Shown here piece by piece: positions 1 through 8,127 of a stretch of DNA of 45,580 nt (position 1 is its first letter; each line of letters starts with the position of its first letter). The translations under genes were made by a program, and so were the position numbers. The DNA is from Massilia brevitalea (GTDB lineage: Bacteria; Pseudomonadota; Gammaproteobacteria; Burkholderiales; Burkholderiaceae_D), in assembly GCF_030711405.1 (NCBI RefSeq), contig NZ_JAULSI010000036.1, positions 1 to 45,580 of the forward strand. The letters run 5' to 3'. The notes under the pieces are model-generated. The model worked only from the letters and a program-made list of their open reading frames with translations, did not search any database and was not told the DNA's origin.

Positions 1-6
1 TCACAT

Positions 7-137
7 TAGGGTGGGCACTCCGTGCCCACGCGGTTACGTGCGCATCATTCGGCCTGACACTGCCGCGCGAGCGACATCTCCCTGCCGCCAGCTAAAGGAT
101 ACGTATGTAACCGCGTGGGCACGGGGTGCCCACCGTA
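7..137. repeat. REPIN-like inverted repeat, family A copy 1
   Basis: Two oppositely oriented arms of about 35 bases (7-40 and 102-137) share the core GTGGGCAC...GTGCCCACGCGG and enclose about 60 unrelated bases. Each arm is itself palindromic, so the whole can fold as a long hairpin. The same core recurs near 20.2, 31.8, 33.5 and 39.4 kb, always between genes. This is the layout of REP doublets (REPINs); the name of the family is inferred. Confidence 0.8.
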
Positions 138-177
138 CGAACCGGCAAGTTCAGCCATTCGACGATGAGCAGGGACG

Positions 178-204
178 AAAAAAAACGGCCGCCAAGGCAA
201 CCGT
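178..204 (-). terminator. Intrinsic terminator of the DEAD-box helicase gene
   Basis: On the minus strand the stem AACGG...CCGTT, extended by TTGCC/GGCGG pairing, is followed directly by a run of seven T. It lies about 25 bases past the stop codon of the helicase gene, where a Rho-independent terminator is expected. Confidence 0.75.
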
Positions 205-228
205 TCCTTATTCAGATCACGTCAGCGA

Positions 229-1761
229 TCAGTTGTCGCCGAAGGTGCGGCGGGCGCCTTCGAACGAGCGCGGATGCGCGTTGCCGCTGCGGAAGCCGCC
301 TTCACGGCGCTGGGCGCCTTCACGCGGGGCCGAGTTGTGACCACCCTCGCGGTTGTAGCCGCCGGTGCGTGGCGCCGCTTCACGGTTATAGCCGCCTTCA
401 CGCGGAGCTGCATCGCGGTTGTAACCGCCACCCTGCGGTGCGCCTTCGCGCTGGCCGTAAGGCTTGCTGAAGCTGCGCTGGCCCGGCTTGGCGGCGCTGC
501 GGCCGTCGCCTGGTTTCCAGCCCGGACGGGCGCCGCCGCGCGATGCCGGTGCGGCACGCTTCGGCTCGAAACCTTCCACCACGTTGACCGGAATCAGCTG
601 CTTGGTGAAGCGCTCGATGCGCTTGACGTTGATGCCTTCGGCGTGGTTCACCAGCGAGATCGCCAGGCCGTTACGGCCTGCACGGCCGGTACGGCCGATG
701 CGGTGGACGTAGTCTTCCGGGAACTTCGGCAGGTCGTAGTTCACCACGTGGGTGATGGTCGGCACGTCGATGCCGCGGGCAGCGACGTCGGTGGCCACCA
801 GCACGCGCACCTGGCCGCGGCGCATGCTGTCCAGGGTGCGGTTGCGCGCGCCCTGATGCATGTCGCCGTGCAGCGCGGCGGCTGCGAAGCCGGCGATGTT
901 CAGGCGGTCGGCGATCATGTCGGCGTCGCGCTTGGTGGCGGTGAAGACCACGGCCTGGTCCATCGTGTCGTCGCGCAGCAGGTGGTCGAGCAGGCGGTTC
1001 TTGTGCGACAGGTCGTCGACGAAGTGGACGCGCTGCACGATGTTTTCATGGCGGTTGGCCGCGCTCATGATCTGGATCGTCTGCGGATTCTTGGTGATGC
1101 GGCGCGCCATGTTGCCGACGACGCCGTCGAGCGTTGCCGAGAACAGCATGGTCTGGCGCGTTTCAGGCGTGGCGGCGACGATCTTCTCGATGTCGTCGAT
1201 GAAGCCCATGTCCAGCATGCGGTCGGCTTCGTCGAGCACCAGGATTTCCAGTTCCGAGAAGTCGATCTTGCCCGATTCCATGTGGTCGATCAGGCGGCCT
1301 GGGGTCGCCACCAGGATTTCAGGGTTCTTGGCCAGCAGTTGCATCTGCTTCGGGTAAGGCATGCCGCCCAGGATCGAGACGGCGCGGATGCGGCGCATCG
1401 AGCTGGTGTACTGCTCGGTCGCGGTGGTCACTTGCAGTGCCAGTTCGCGGGTTGGGGTCAGGACCAGCATTTTCGGCTTGGCCGCGGTAAAGCGAACGCG
1501 CTCGCCGCGCGAGCGGGCCGACTGCGCTTCTTGCGCAGGAGTGCGGCCGGCAGGAGCAGGCTCGGCGCTGGCCAGCTTGTGCAGGGCCGGCAGCATGAAT
1601 GCCGCGGTCTTGCCCGAACCGGTTTGCGAGGAGACCAGCAGGTCGCGGCCGCCGATGGCGGCAGGGATGGCCTGTTCCTGGACTGGGGTCGGCTTGGTGT
1701 AACCGGCTGCGGCGACTGCCTGGACGAGGGACGCGTGGAGACCTAGTGCTTCAAAACTCAT
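229..1761 (-). CDS. rhlE: DEAD-box ATP-dependent RNA helicase, RhlE type
   Basis: A 510-residue cytoplasmic RNA helicase expected to remodel RNA duplexes in ribosome assembly or RNA decay. The ordered DEAD-box motifs are visible: a Q-motif region around residues 20-31 (KPTPVQEQAI), Walker A SQTGSGKT at 45-52, PTREL at 103-107, the DEAD box at 177-180, SAT in the middle and HRIGRTGRAG near the end of the second RecA domain. After about residue 400 comes a basic, glycine-rich tail with repeated GGYNRE/APREGG units, an RNA-binding extension usual in RhlE proteins of Betaproteobacteria. A 26-residue insert rich in A, P, R and E (about 66-92) sits between motifs I and Ia. The ATG at 1761 gives the standard N-terminus MSFEALGL. 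The gene appears to be transcribed alone and has its own terminator. The family is certain; RhlE over other DEAD-box subgroups is likely. Confidence 0.95.
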   Translation of the reverse strand: MSFEALGLHASLVQAVAAAGYTKPTPVQEQAIPAAIGGRDLLVSSQTGSGKTAAFMLPALHKLASAEPAPAGRTPAQEAQSARSRGERVRFTAAKPKMLVLTPTRELALQVTTATEQYTSSMRRIRAVSILGGMPYPKQMQLLAKNPEILVATPGRLIDHMESGKIDFSELEILVLDEADRMLDMGFIDDIEKIVAATPETRQTMLFSATLDGVVGNMARRITKNPQTIQIMSAANRHENIVQRVHFVDDLSHKNRLLDHLLRDDTMDQAVVFTATKRDADMIADRLNIAGFAAAALHGDMHQGARNRTLDSMRRGQVRVLVATDVAARGIDVPTITHVVNYDLPKFPEDYVHRIGRTGRAGRNGLAISLVNHAEGINVKRIERFTKQLIPVNVVEGFEPKRAAPASRGGARPGWKPGDGRSAAKPGQRSFSKPYGQREGAPQGGGYNRDAAPREGGYNREAAPRTGGYNREGGHNSAPREGAQRREGGFRSGNAHPRSFEGARRTFGDN

Positions 1762-2181
1762 TGTTTAATTTTCTTTCGGTAGAAATCAGCGCTCATGGAT
1801 GATTTCGGAGCGCAAAATAGCAACGCGAACCAACACAACGAAATGACTCAAAAATGAAAGAAATTTCGGCACAAAAGCTTTGCGCCGGGACGGTGTCAAG
1901 GTGCGACACGCAGGGCGGGAGGGCTTTATGGGAGGGTATCTGATTGATACGCCTGGCTTGCGAAGCTGCTAGTAAATCGGTACTGACGCTGCCACGGCCA
2001 TGAGTCTGGCGACTCAGGAATCACGTTCATTTTGCAGCGCACAAACGACACTATACAGCAGATTCAACGACCTTGCACAGTGAGGTCGATTTGATGTTGC
2101 GCAAACAGCGGACTTGATGCAAGTCCGCTGCCTGGCGGGGAGGGCAGGAAGGCGGGTGCTTGGCGCCGCCTTGATATTGTA
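1762..2181. other. Intergenic region between helicase and lytic transglycosylase genes
   Basis: This stretch should hold the helicase promoter (minus strand) and the 3' end of the transglycosylase transcript. I see small hairpins (GTATC/GATAC at 1936-1950, TGAGTC/GACTCA at 2001-2016) and the terminator-like stem at 2107-2129. The part next to the helicase start (1762-1880) is A/T-richer than its surroundings, as promoters often are, but no convincing -35/-10 pair stands out. No credible gene is present. Confidence 0.5.
2107..2129 (-). terminator. Stem-loop, probable terminator of the lytic transglycosylase gene
   Basis: A perfect 10-bp stem (AGCGGACTTG with CAAGTCCGCT) with a 3-base loop lies about 50 bases past the stop codon. 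On the minus strand it is followed by GTTTGC, a short T-run, so termination may be weak. Confidence 0.5.
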
Positions 2182-3468
2182 TCAGCGGTGCTTGCGCTTG
2201 CTGGATACGGCCACGGCCTTGCTCTTGTAGCGCTGGGTGCGCGCGCCGCTGCGCTTGTCGCCGCGGTCCGCTTCCAGGGTCATGACGGCATTGTCGACGA
2301 TGTTCTCGGCGATGTCGCTGTGCATGCTGGCCGAGATCCTTGGCACCAGGATGGTCGAGCCGGCCTTCAGGCGGGTTTGCGCCGGAATGTTGTTGGCCGA
2401 GCGGATGACTTCCGGGGTAGTGCCGAACTTCGAGGCCAGCGAGGTGATGCTTTCCTTGGCGCCGGTGATCTTGTGCGTGGTCCAGCTCGACAGCGCCTGG
2501 CCCCACTGCGCCAGGTTCAGGTGGAACTTTTCCGCGTTTTCCTTCGGCAGCAAAATCTTGGTCTTTTCGTCGCCGGTGATGACCGGGCGCTTGAACTGCG
2601 GGTTCAGGGCCTTGAATTCGGCGAGCGACATTTCGGCCAGCTGGGCGGCAACGGCGATGTCGATGTCGCTGGTCTTGTCGACCGCGGTGAAGTAAGGCTG
2701 GTTGTCGATCACCGGCAGGTTGACGCCGTACTGGCCCGGGTTGGCGACGATGTTCTTCACGGCCTGCAGCTTCGGCACATAGTTGCGGGTCTCGGCCGGC
2801 ATCGAATCGGCCAGGCTTTCGAAGTCGGTCGGCTTGCCGGCTTCCTGGTTGCGCTTGATGGCCTTCTGCACGTTGCCTTCGCCCCAGTTGTAGGCGGCCA
2901 GGGCCAGCTGCCAGTCGCCGAACATGGTGTACAGGCGCTGCAGGTAAGTCAGGGCGGCGTCGGTCGAGGCCAGCACGCCGCGGCGCTCGTCCTTGAACGT
3001 GTTCTGCTTCAGGTTGAAGTCTTTGCCGGTCCCGGGCACGAATTGCCAGATGCCGGCGGCGTCGGCGCTCGACAGGGCTTGCGGGTTGAAGGCGGATTCG
3101 ATGATCGGCAGCAAGGCCAGTTCGGTCGGCATGCCGCGCTTTTCCAGTTCCTGCACCACGTGGTACATGTAGAGCGAGGCGCGGCCGGAGATGCGGGCCA
3201 TGTACTCCGGCTTGGCGCTGTACGACTTGGCGTGGCGCTCGACCAGGTTGTTGTTGATGTCGGGAATCGCGTAACCGCTGCGAATACGGCCCCAGACGTC
3301 GGTTTCCTTGTATTCGTCGACCTTCAGCGAGGCGGCGGTGGCCGGGCCTGCATTGCGGGCGAGGGTGGCGCTCCCGGTGGCATTCGCCGGCGCGGCATCG
3401 ATGGCCATGGCGAGCGGTGCGGAACACAGCAGCACGATCGCAGCGGCAAGGGAAGTGTAGCGGGTCAT
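2182..3468 (-). CDS. mltD: Membrane-bound lytic murein transglycosylase, MltD-like (GH23 + LysM)
   Basis: A 428-residue exported enzyme expected to cleave peptidoglycan between MurNAc and GlcNAc, forming 1,6-anhydro-MurNAc ends. Residues 1-22 form a signal peptide (hydrophobic core AAAIVLLCSAPLAMA). The SLT/GH23 domain spans about 100-230: the catalytic glutamate is in PIIESAFNPQA (E124), followed by GIWQFVPGTG and ALAAYNWGEGN, the hallmark motifs of the fold. A LysM peptidoglycan-binding domain lies at about 330-376. The tail after 380 is basic and low in complexity. There is no lipobox cysteine, so unlike E. coli MltD it is probably not a lipoprotein. Only one LysM unit is recognisable, where MltD often has two or more. 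GGAAAG upstream of the ATG at 3468 can serve as the ribosome site. Confidence 0.9.
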   Translation of the reverse strand: MTRYTSLAAAIVLLCSAPLAMAIDAAPANATGSATLARNAGPATAASLKVDEYKETDVWGRIRSGYAIPDINNNLVERHAKSYSAKPEYMARISGRASLYMYHVVQELEKRGMPTELALLPIIESAFNPQALSSADAAGIWQFVPGTGKDFNLKQNTFKDERRGVLASTDAALTYLQRLYTMFGDWQLALAAYNWGEGNVQKAIKRNQEAGKPTDFESLADSMPAETRNYVPKLQAVKNIVANPGQYGVNLPVIDNQPYFTAVDKTSDIDIAVAAQLAEMSLAEFKALNPQFKRPVITGDEKTKILLPKENAEKFHLNLAQWGQALSSWTTHKITGAKESITSLASKFGTTPEVIRSANNIPAQTRLKAGSTILVPRISASMHSDIAENIVDNAVMTLEADRGDKRSGARTQRYKSKAVAVSSKRKHR

Positions 3469-3912
3469 GTCGTTGTAGTCTTTCCAGTGTTGCGTCCAGG
3501 AACGGCGGGACTGACAATAAGGGGGCAGTGTAAGTAGCTGCGGCTGAGACAGTCAAGCAATAAGTCCGGCTGGTTACAAATTTTTCTGTCTACTCAATAT
3601 GCTAACAAGAAATACTTTATGGAACTTTTTAACGGAGTATCCGGTATTTATTTGGAATACGTAGAGGGAAATGCGTTTTTGATGCCAGGGTACTCCCTTG
3701 GGGTATGCAAAAAATTGCCAAGCAGAAGATATTCTTTGAAGCAATAAAATGAAGTGTGGCCGGCTTTCCTGAAGGTTCATGAAGCCTGCGATCCAGCCCG
3801 CTTGTAGACGTTCCCAACTTACCCGGCACGCATTGCCGGTCTATGAGCGCACGCAAACTCTGCGTACAATCGCGCTTTCGCCCCAGGCGTTTCTTCTTAT
3901 CGAAAGCACTAC
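3469..3912. other. Intergenic region with an A/T-rich island at about 3569-3780
   Basis: This divergent gap should carry promoters for the transglycosylase (minus) and DUF1415 (plus) genes. The central 200 bases are strikingly A/T-rich for this genome, with several runs of A or T. Short frames exist here, but they have no ribosome sites and no recognisable protein, so I do not call a gene. TACAAT at 3865-3870 is a possible -10 box for the DUF1415 gene, without a convincing -35. Confidence 0.5.
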
Positions 3913-4482
3913 ATGAGCAAGCCCAACCTGAACGCCGACGACGATGCGATCGTCGCCGCCACCCGCCGCTGGCTGGAGAAAGCCGTCATCGGCCTGAACC
4001 TGTGCCCGTTCGCCAAGTCGGTGTATGTGAAGGAACAGGTGCGCTACGTCGTGTCGCCGGCGCGCACGCCCGAGGCCTTGCTGGAGCAATTGATGGACGA
4101 GCTGCAATTGCTGTCCGATTCCCCGGCCGAGAAGATCGACACCACGCTGCTGATCCATCCTTTCGTACTCGACGATTTCCTCGACTACAACGAGTTCCTC
4201 GACGTGGCCGACGCCGCCGTCGAGGACATGCACCTCGATGGCGAGCTGCAGGTGGCCAGCTTCCACCCGGACTACCAGTTCGCCGACACCGACAAGAACG
4301 ACATCGAGAACTTCACCAACCGCGCGCCGTATCCGATCCTGCAGCTTCTGCGCGAAGACAGCATCGAGCGCGCCGTGGAAGCCTTCCCCGACGCCGCCGA
4401 GATCTTCGAACGCAACATCGAGACCATGGAAAAACTGGGCCACGAAGGCTGGGACAAGCTCGATGTCGGACCAGCACGCTAA
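3913..4482 (+). CDS. DUF1415 family protein
   Basis: A 189-residue cytoplasmic protein of a conserved proteobacterial family of unknown function. The family signature GLNLCPFAKSV is near residues 27-38, and the acidic C-terminal half is rich in D and E. The length matches full-length family members. No catalytic role can be assigned; the single conserved cysteine in LCPFA is a candidate functional residue. The gene overlaps the next one (DUF1289) by 20 bases, so the two are probably translated from one message. The start at the ATG at 3913 (MSKPNLNADDDA) is supported by the family's usual N-terminus. Confidence 0.85.
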   Translation: MSKPNLNADDDAIVAATRRWLEKAVIGLNLCPFAKSVYVKEQVRYVVSPARTPEALLEQLMDELQLLSDSPAEKIDTTLLIHPFVLDDFLDYNEFLDVADAAVEDMHLDGELQVASFHPDYQFADTDKNDIENFTNRAPYPILQLLREDSIERAVEAFPDAAEIFERNIETMEKLGHEGWDKLDVGPAR

Positions 4483-4684
4483 GCCGGCAGTGGCGCCGCC
4501 GCCGGTGCCGAATCGGCCGGACACGCCCTGCGTCGCGGTCTGCTCGACCACTTTCGACGACATCTGCCGCGGCTGCGGACGCACCGTGGCCGAGGTGGCG
4601 AACTGGGTCTCGATGGACGCCGGGCAAAAGGAAATCGTGTGGCAGCGCATCCTGGCCCAGGGCTATCCGCGCCGAAATACCTGA
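4463..4684 (+). CDS. DUF1289 domain protein (small cysteine-rich)
   Basis: A 73-residue protein whose central block reads TPCVAVC, then DICRGCGRTVAEV and a W, the cysteine pattern of DUF1289. This family is often described as a small Fe-S or zinc-binding protein, but its function is unproven. Four cysteines are present in two pairs. The ATG at 4463 lies inside the end of the DUF1415 gene in another frame, giving a 20-base overlap and suggesting coupled translation. The N-terminus is proline-rich and probably disordered. Longer starts in this frame would run through the DUF1415 coding region and are not credible. Confidence 0.85.
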   Translation: MSDQHAKPAVAPPPVPNRPDTPCVAVCSTTFDDICRGCGRTVAEVANWVSMDAGQKEIVWQRILAQGYPRRNT

Positions 4685-4905
4685 TCGTTTCGACAATTCC
4701 CGAGCACGGTTGAAACGCGGCTGTAGTATTGACGCGCCATATGCGATCATGGAAGCGACACCGGCAGTTTCCAGGCGTGGGGCGACTGTCGGTCTCATAT
4801 GGACGTGCAGCGTCAATCATGGTGACTAGCAGCAATTAACTATGCATAATCGTGGGCTTCTGCACACCCGACCGCCGGCCGAGCCGGCCCAATGATTGCG
4901 GCCCG

Positions 4906-7900
4906 ATGATGTTCCCGATTGCCTTGCGCGCACTTCCATCCAGACTGAGCCGTTTATATCACAGCTCGGTCTACGGCGCGCTCATCATCGTGGTGGTCTG
5001 CGGCCTGGTGATTCCGGCCCTGGCCGCCGGCTACCTGCTGCTGGCGGTGCAGGAACGGCGCGTGACCGTGGCCGAACTCGACGCCACCCTGCAGCGCAAT
5101 GCCGAAATCCTGGCCCTCGGCGTCCAGGAATCGCTCTGGAACATGAACACCGATGCCGCCCGCTCGCTGGTCGATTCGGTGATGCGCGACCCCTCGGTGG
5201 TGCGGATCGAGGTGCGCGGCGTGGCCGGCAGCCCGGCCGGCGCCGGCCTGATCGACGCCCGCGCACCGGCGCGCCCGCTGGGCCGGGTGCTGCGCGCCGA
5301 GCGCCAGATCATGGTGCGCGGCCAGCCGGTCGGCCAGGTGGTCATCGAGATGGACGACCTGCAAAGCGAGCAGGCGCTGCGCCACAAGCAGGTCAATTAC
5401 GCGCTGGTGCTGGCGCTGCAGGTGGTGCTGTCGCTGGCTCTCATTGTTACCTTTCTGCGGCGCCGCCTGCATCGGCCGATGCGTGGGCTGTCGGCGTTTT
5501 CCGACCGTCTCTCGCGCGGCGACTTCGACACCCCGCTCGACCTCGATGCCAAGGGCGAACTGGCGCGGCTCGGGCGCCAGATGGAGCGCATGCGCACCGC
5601 GATCCGCGCGCTGTTCGTCGACATCGCGCGCCGCGAGGAGCAGTTCCGCACCATCGTCAACCAGGTGCCGGGCGCCGTGTTCCGCGCCTGCCCCGGCGGC
5701 GCCATCGAGTTCGTCAGCGACGCCATCGAGGACATTTCCGGCTACCCGGCCGCCAAGCTGATGCGCGGCACCACCGAGGACTGGTCGAACATCGTCTGTG
5801 CCGAAGACCGGCGCCTGCAGCGCCACATCACGCGCGAAGCGATCAACACCGGACGCAGCTACGAAATCGAATACCGCATCATCGACGCCCATGGCCTCGA
5901 GCGCTGGGTGCTGGAAAGCGGCCAGCCGCAAGGCAGGCCGGGCGACCCCGATTTCCGCGTCGACGGCATCATCTCCGATATCAGCGAGCGCAAGCACAAC
6001 GAAATGCGCATCGAGGCGCTGCTGGTCGAGCAGGGCGCGATCCTCGACAACGTGATGTTCGGCGTGGTCTTTACACGCGAACGGCGCATCGTCTCGGCCA
6101 ACCAGCGCGCCGAGGAATTGTTCGGCTACCCGGACGGCGCCCTGGTCGACCAGCCGGCGGCGGTGCTGTTCGCGAGCCAGGACGAACACGCGCGCGCCGA
6201 AGACGTCTTCTTCCCGCGCATGGCGCGCGGCGAGAACGCGCGCCACGAGCGCCAGTTCCGGCGCCGCGACGGCAGCCTGATCTGGTGCCTGGTGAGCGGC
6301 AGCCCGCTCGTGCCCGGCCAGCCGGAAGCGGGCAACGTCTGGGTGTTCGCCGACATCTCCGAGCGCAAGGAGGCGGAGGAAGAGCTGCGCCTGTCGGCCA
6401 CCGCGATCGCCCACATCGCCGACGGTGTAATGGTGGTCGACACCAAAGGACACATCGTCGCCGTGAATCCCGGCTTCACGTCCATCACCGGCTATACCGA
6501 GGCCGAGGCGATTGGCCACTACTGGGACCTGACGCGCTCGAACCGCCATGACGACGCCTTTTACGCCAACCTGGTGCGCGAACTCGAGGCCAGCGGCTTC
6601 TGGCGCGGCGAGGTCTGGTCCTGCCGCAAGAACGGCGAAGTCTTCCTCGAGTGGCTGACCGTGTCGGCGGTACGCGGCAGCGACAACGCCGGCGCTGGCC
6701 CGTCGAACCCATTGAGCCCGCCGACCCCGCCTACCCTCCCTACACATTATGTGGGCGTGTTCAGCGACATCACGCGCCTGAAGGAATCGCAGGAGCAGCT
6801 CGACTTCCTGGCCCACCACGACCCGCTGACCGGCCTGCCGAACCGGCTGCTGTTCCAGGACCGGCTGCTGCATGCGATCGGCCGCGCGGCGCGCGAGCAC
6901 CAGCAGCTGGCCGTGATGTTCATCGACCTCGACCGCTTCAAGAACGTCAACGACACGCTCGGGCACCAGACCGGCGACCGGCTGCTGGAACAGGTGGCGG
7001 CGACCCTGAACGCGCGCTTGCGCGAGGGCGACACCCTGGCCCGCCTGGGCGGCGACGAATTCATCGTCCTGCTCGAGCACGTGGATGGGCAGTACGGCGC
7101 GGCCCAGGTGGCGCAGAAGATGGTGGCGCTGTTCGAGCAGCCTTTTTTGGTATCCGGCCACGAGCTGTTCGTCACCGGCAGCATCGGCGTCGCGCTCTAT
7201 CCGCAAGACGCGCAGGATGCGAACCTGTTGATCCGGCACGCCGACGTGGCGATGTACCAGGCCAAGGCGCGCGGCCGCAACGGCTACCAGTTCTATTCGC
7301 CGGCCATGGATGGCGAGGGCGTCGAGCGCCTGCGCATGGAAGCGCTGCTGCGGCGCGCCATCGAGCGCGGCGAGATCTTTTTGCATTACCAGCCGCAGGT
7401 GGAAATCGACAGCGGCCGCCTGCTCGGGGTCGAGGCGCTGGTGCGCTGGCGCCATCCCGAACTGGGGCTGGTCAGTCCGGCGCGCTTCATTCCGATGGCC
7501 GAGGACACCGGCTTCATCAACCAGCTCGGCGAATGGGTGCTGAACGAAGCCTGCCACCAGATGGCGCGCTGGGATGCGGCGGGCTTGCAGGTGCCGAAGA
7601 TGGCGGTGAATTTGTCGGTGCGCCAGGTCGAGCGCGGCGCGATGGCGCCGCTGGTCGCGCGCGTGCTGGCGGCGACAAGCTTGGCGCCGGGGCGGCTGCA
7701 GCTGGAGGTGACGGAATCGATCATCATGAACACCGGGGATGCCGCCGCCTTCATCGGCGAACTGCACGGCCTGGGTGTGGGACTGGCGATCGACGACTTC
7801 GGCACCGGCTACTCGTCGCTGGCCTACCTGAAGCAGCTGCCGGTCGACGTGCTGAAGATCGACCGCAGCTTCATCAAGGACATTCCGGCCGATGCCGACG

Positions 7901-8127
7901 ACGAGGCGATTGCGATCGCCATCATCCAGCTGGGTAAGAGCATGAACCTCTCGGTAATCGCCGAGGGGGTGGAAAACGAACAACAGGCAGCCTTCCTGCT
8001 GCGCCACGGATGCAACCGGGCGCAGGGGTTCCTGTACGGCCGGCCGGTGGGGCCGGAAGCGCTGCTGGCAGACTGGGGACAGGACACGCATGAGAGACAA
8101 TCCGGGCAACGCGAACATCGATCCTGA
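4906..8127 (+). CDS. Membrane PAS-GGDEF-EAL cyclic-di-GMP signalling protein
   Basis: A protein of about 1073 residues that probably makes and/or breaks cyclic-di-GMP in response to a signal. From the N-terminus it has a membrane helix (about 23-48), a periplasmic segment of about 115 residues, a second helix (166-184), a HAMP-like linker, three PAS-type sensor domains starting near 242, 369 and 495, a GGDEF domain from about 633 and an EAL domain to the end. The synthase motif GGDEF is intact at 715-719. An inhibitory-site RxxD (REGD) sits five residues before it. The EAL motif (843-845) and DDFGTGYSSL are intact too, so both activities are possible. The start is uncertain: ATG 4906 or 4909 puts a normal basic N-terminus before the first helix, while a GTG at 4852 would add an atypical leader; none has a clear ribosome site. 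The last 38 bases overlap the next gene. Confidence 0.93.
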   Translation: MMFPIALRALPSRLSRLYHSSVYGALIIVVVCGLVIPALAAGYLLLAVQERRVTVAELDATLQRNAEILALGVQESLWNMNTDAARSLVDSVMRDPSVVRIEVRGVAGSPAGAGLIDARAPARPLGRVLRAERQIMVRGQPVGQVVIEMDDLQSEQALRHKQVNYALVLALQVVLSLALIVTFLRRRLHRPMRGLSAFSDRLSRGDFDTPLDLDAKGELARLGRQMERMRTAIRALFVDIARREEQFRTIVNQVPGAVFRACPGGAIEFVSDAIEDISGYPAAKLMRGTTEDWSNIVCAEDRRLQRHITREAINTGRSYEIEYRIIDAHGLERWVLESGQPQGRPGDPDFRVDGIISDISERKHNEMRIEALLVEQGAILDNVMFGVVFTRERRIVSANQRAEELFGYPDGALVDQPAAVLFASQDEHARAEDVFFPRMARGENARHERQFRRRDGSLIWCLVSGSPLVPGQPEAGNVWVFADISERKEAEEELRLSATAIAHIADGVMVVDTKGHIVAVNPGFTSITGYTEAEAIGHYWDLTRSNRHDDAFYANLVRELEASGFWRGEVWSCRKNGEVFLEWLTVSAVRGSDNAGAGPSNPLSPPTPPTLPTHYVGVFSDITRLKESQEQLDFLAHHDPLTGLPNRLLFQDRLLHAIGRAAREHQQLAVMFIDLDRFKNVNDTLGHQTGDRLLEQVAATLNARLREGDTLARLGGDEFIVLLEHVDGQYGAAQVAQKMVALFEQPFLVSGHELFVTGSIGVALYPQDAQDANLLIRHADVAMYQAKARGRNGYQFYSPAMDGEGVERLRMEALLRRAIERGEIFLHYQPQVEIDSGRLLGVEALVRWRHPELGLVSPARFIPMAEDTGFINQLGEWVLNEACHQMARWDAAGLQVPKMAVNLSVRQVERGAMAPLVARVLAATSLAPGRLQLEVTESIIMNTGDAAAFIGELHGLGVGLAIDDFGTGYSSLAYLKQLPVDVLKIDRSFIKDIPADADDEAIAIAIIQLGKSMNLSVIAEGVENEQQAAFLLRHGCNRAQGFLYGRPVGPEALLADWGQDTHERQSGQREHRS

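Noticed and set aside
3574..3856. Short minus-strand frames in the A/T-rich intergenic island
   Set aside because: No ribosome sites, no recognisable protein, and open frames of this size arise by chance in A/T-rich sequence.
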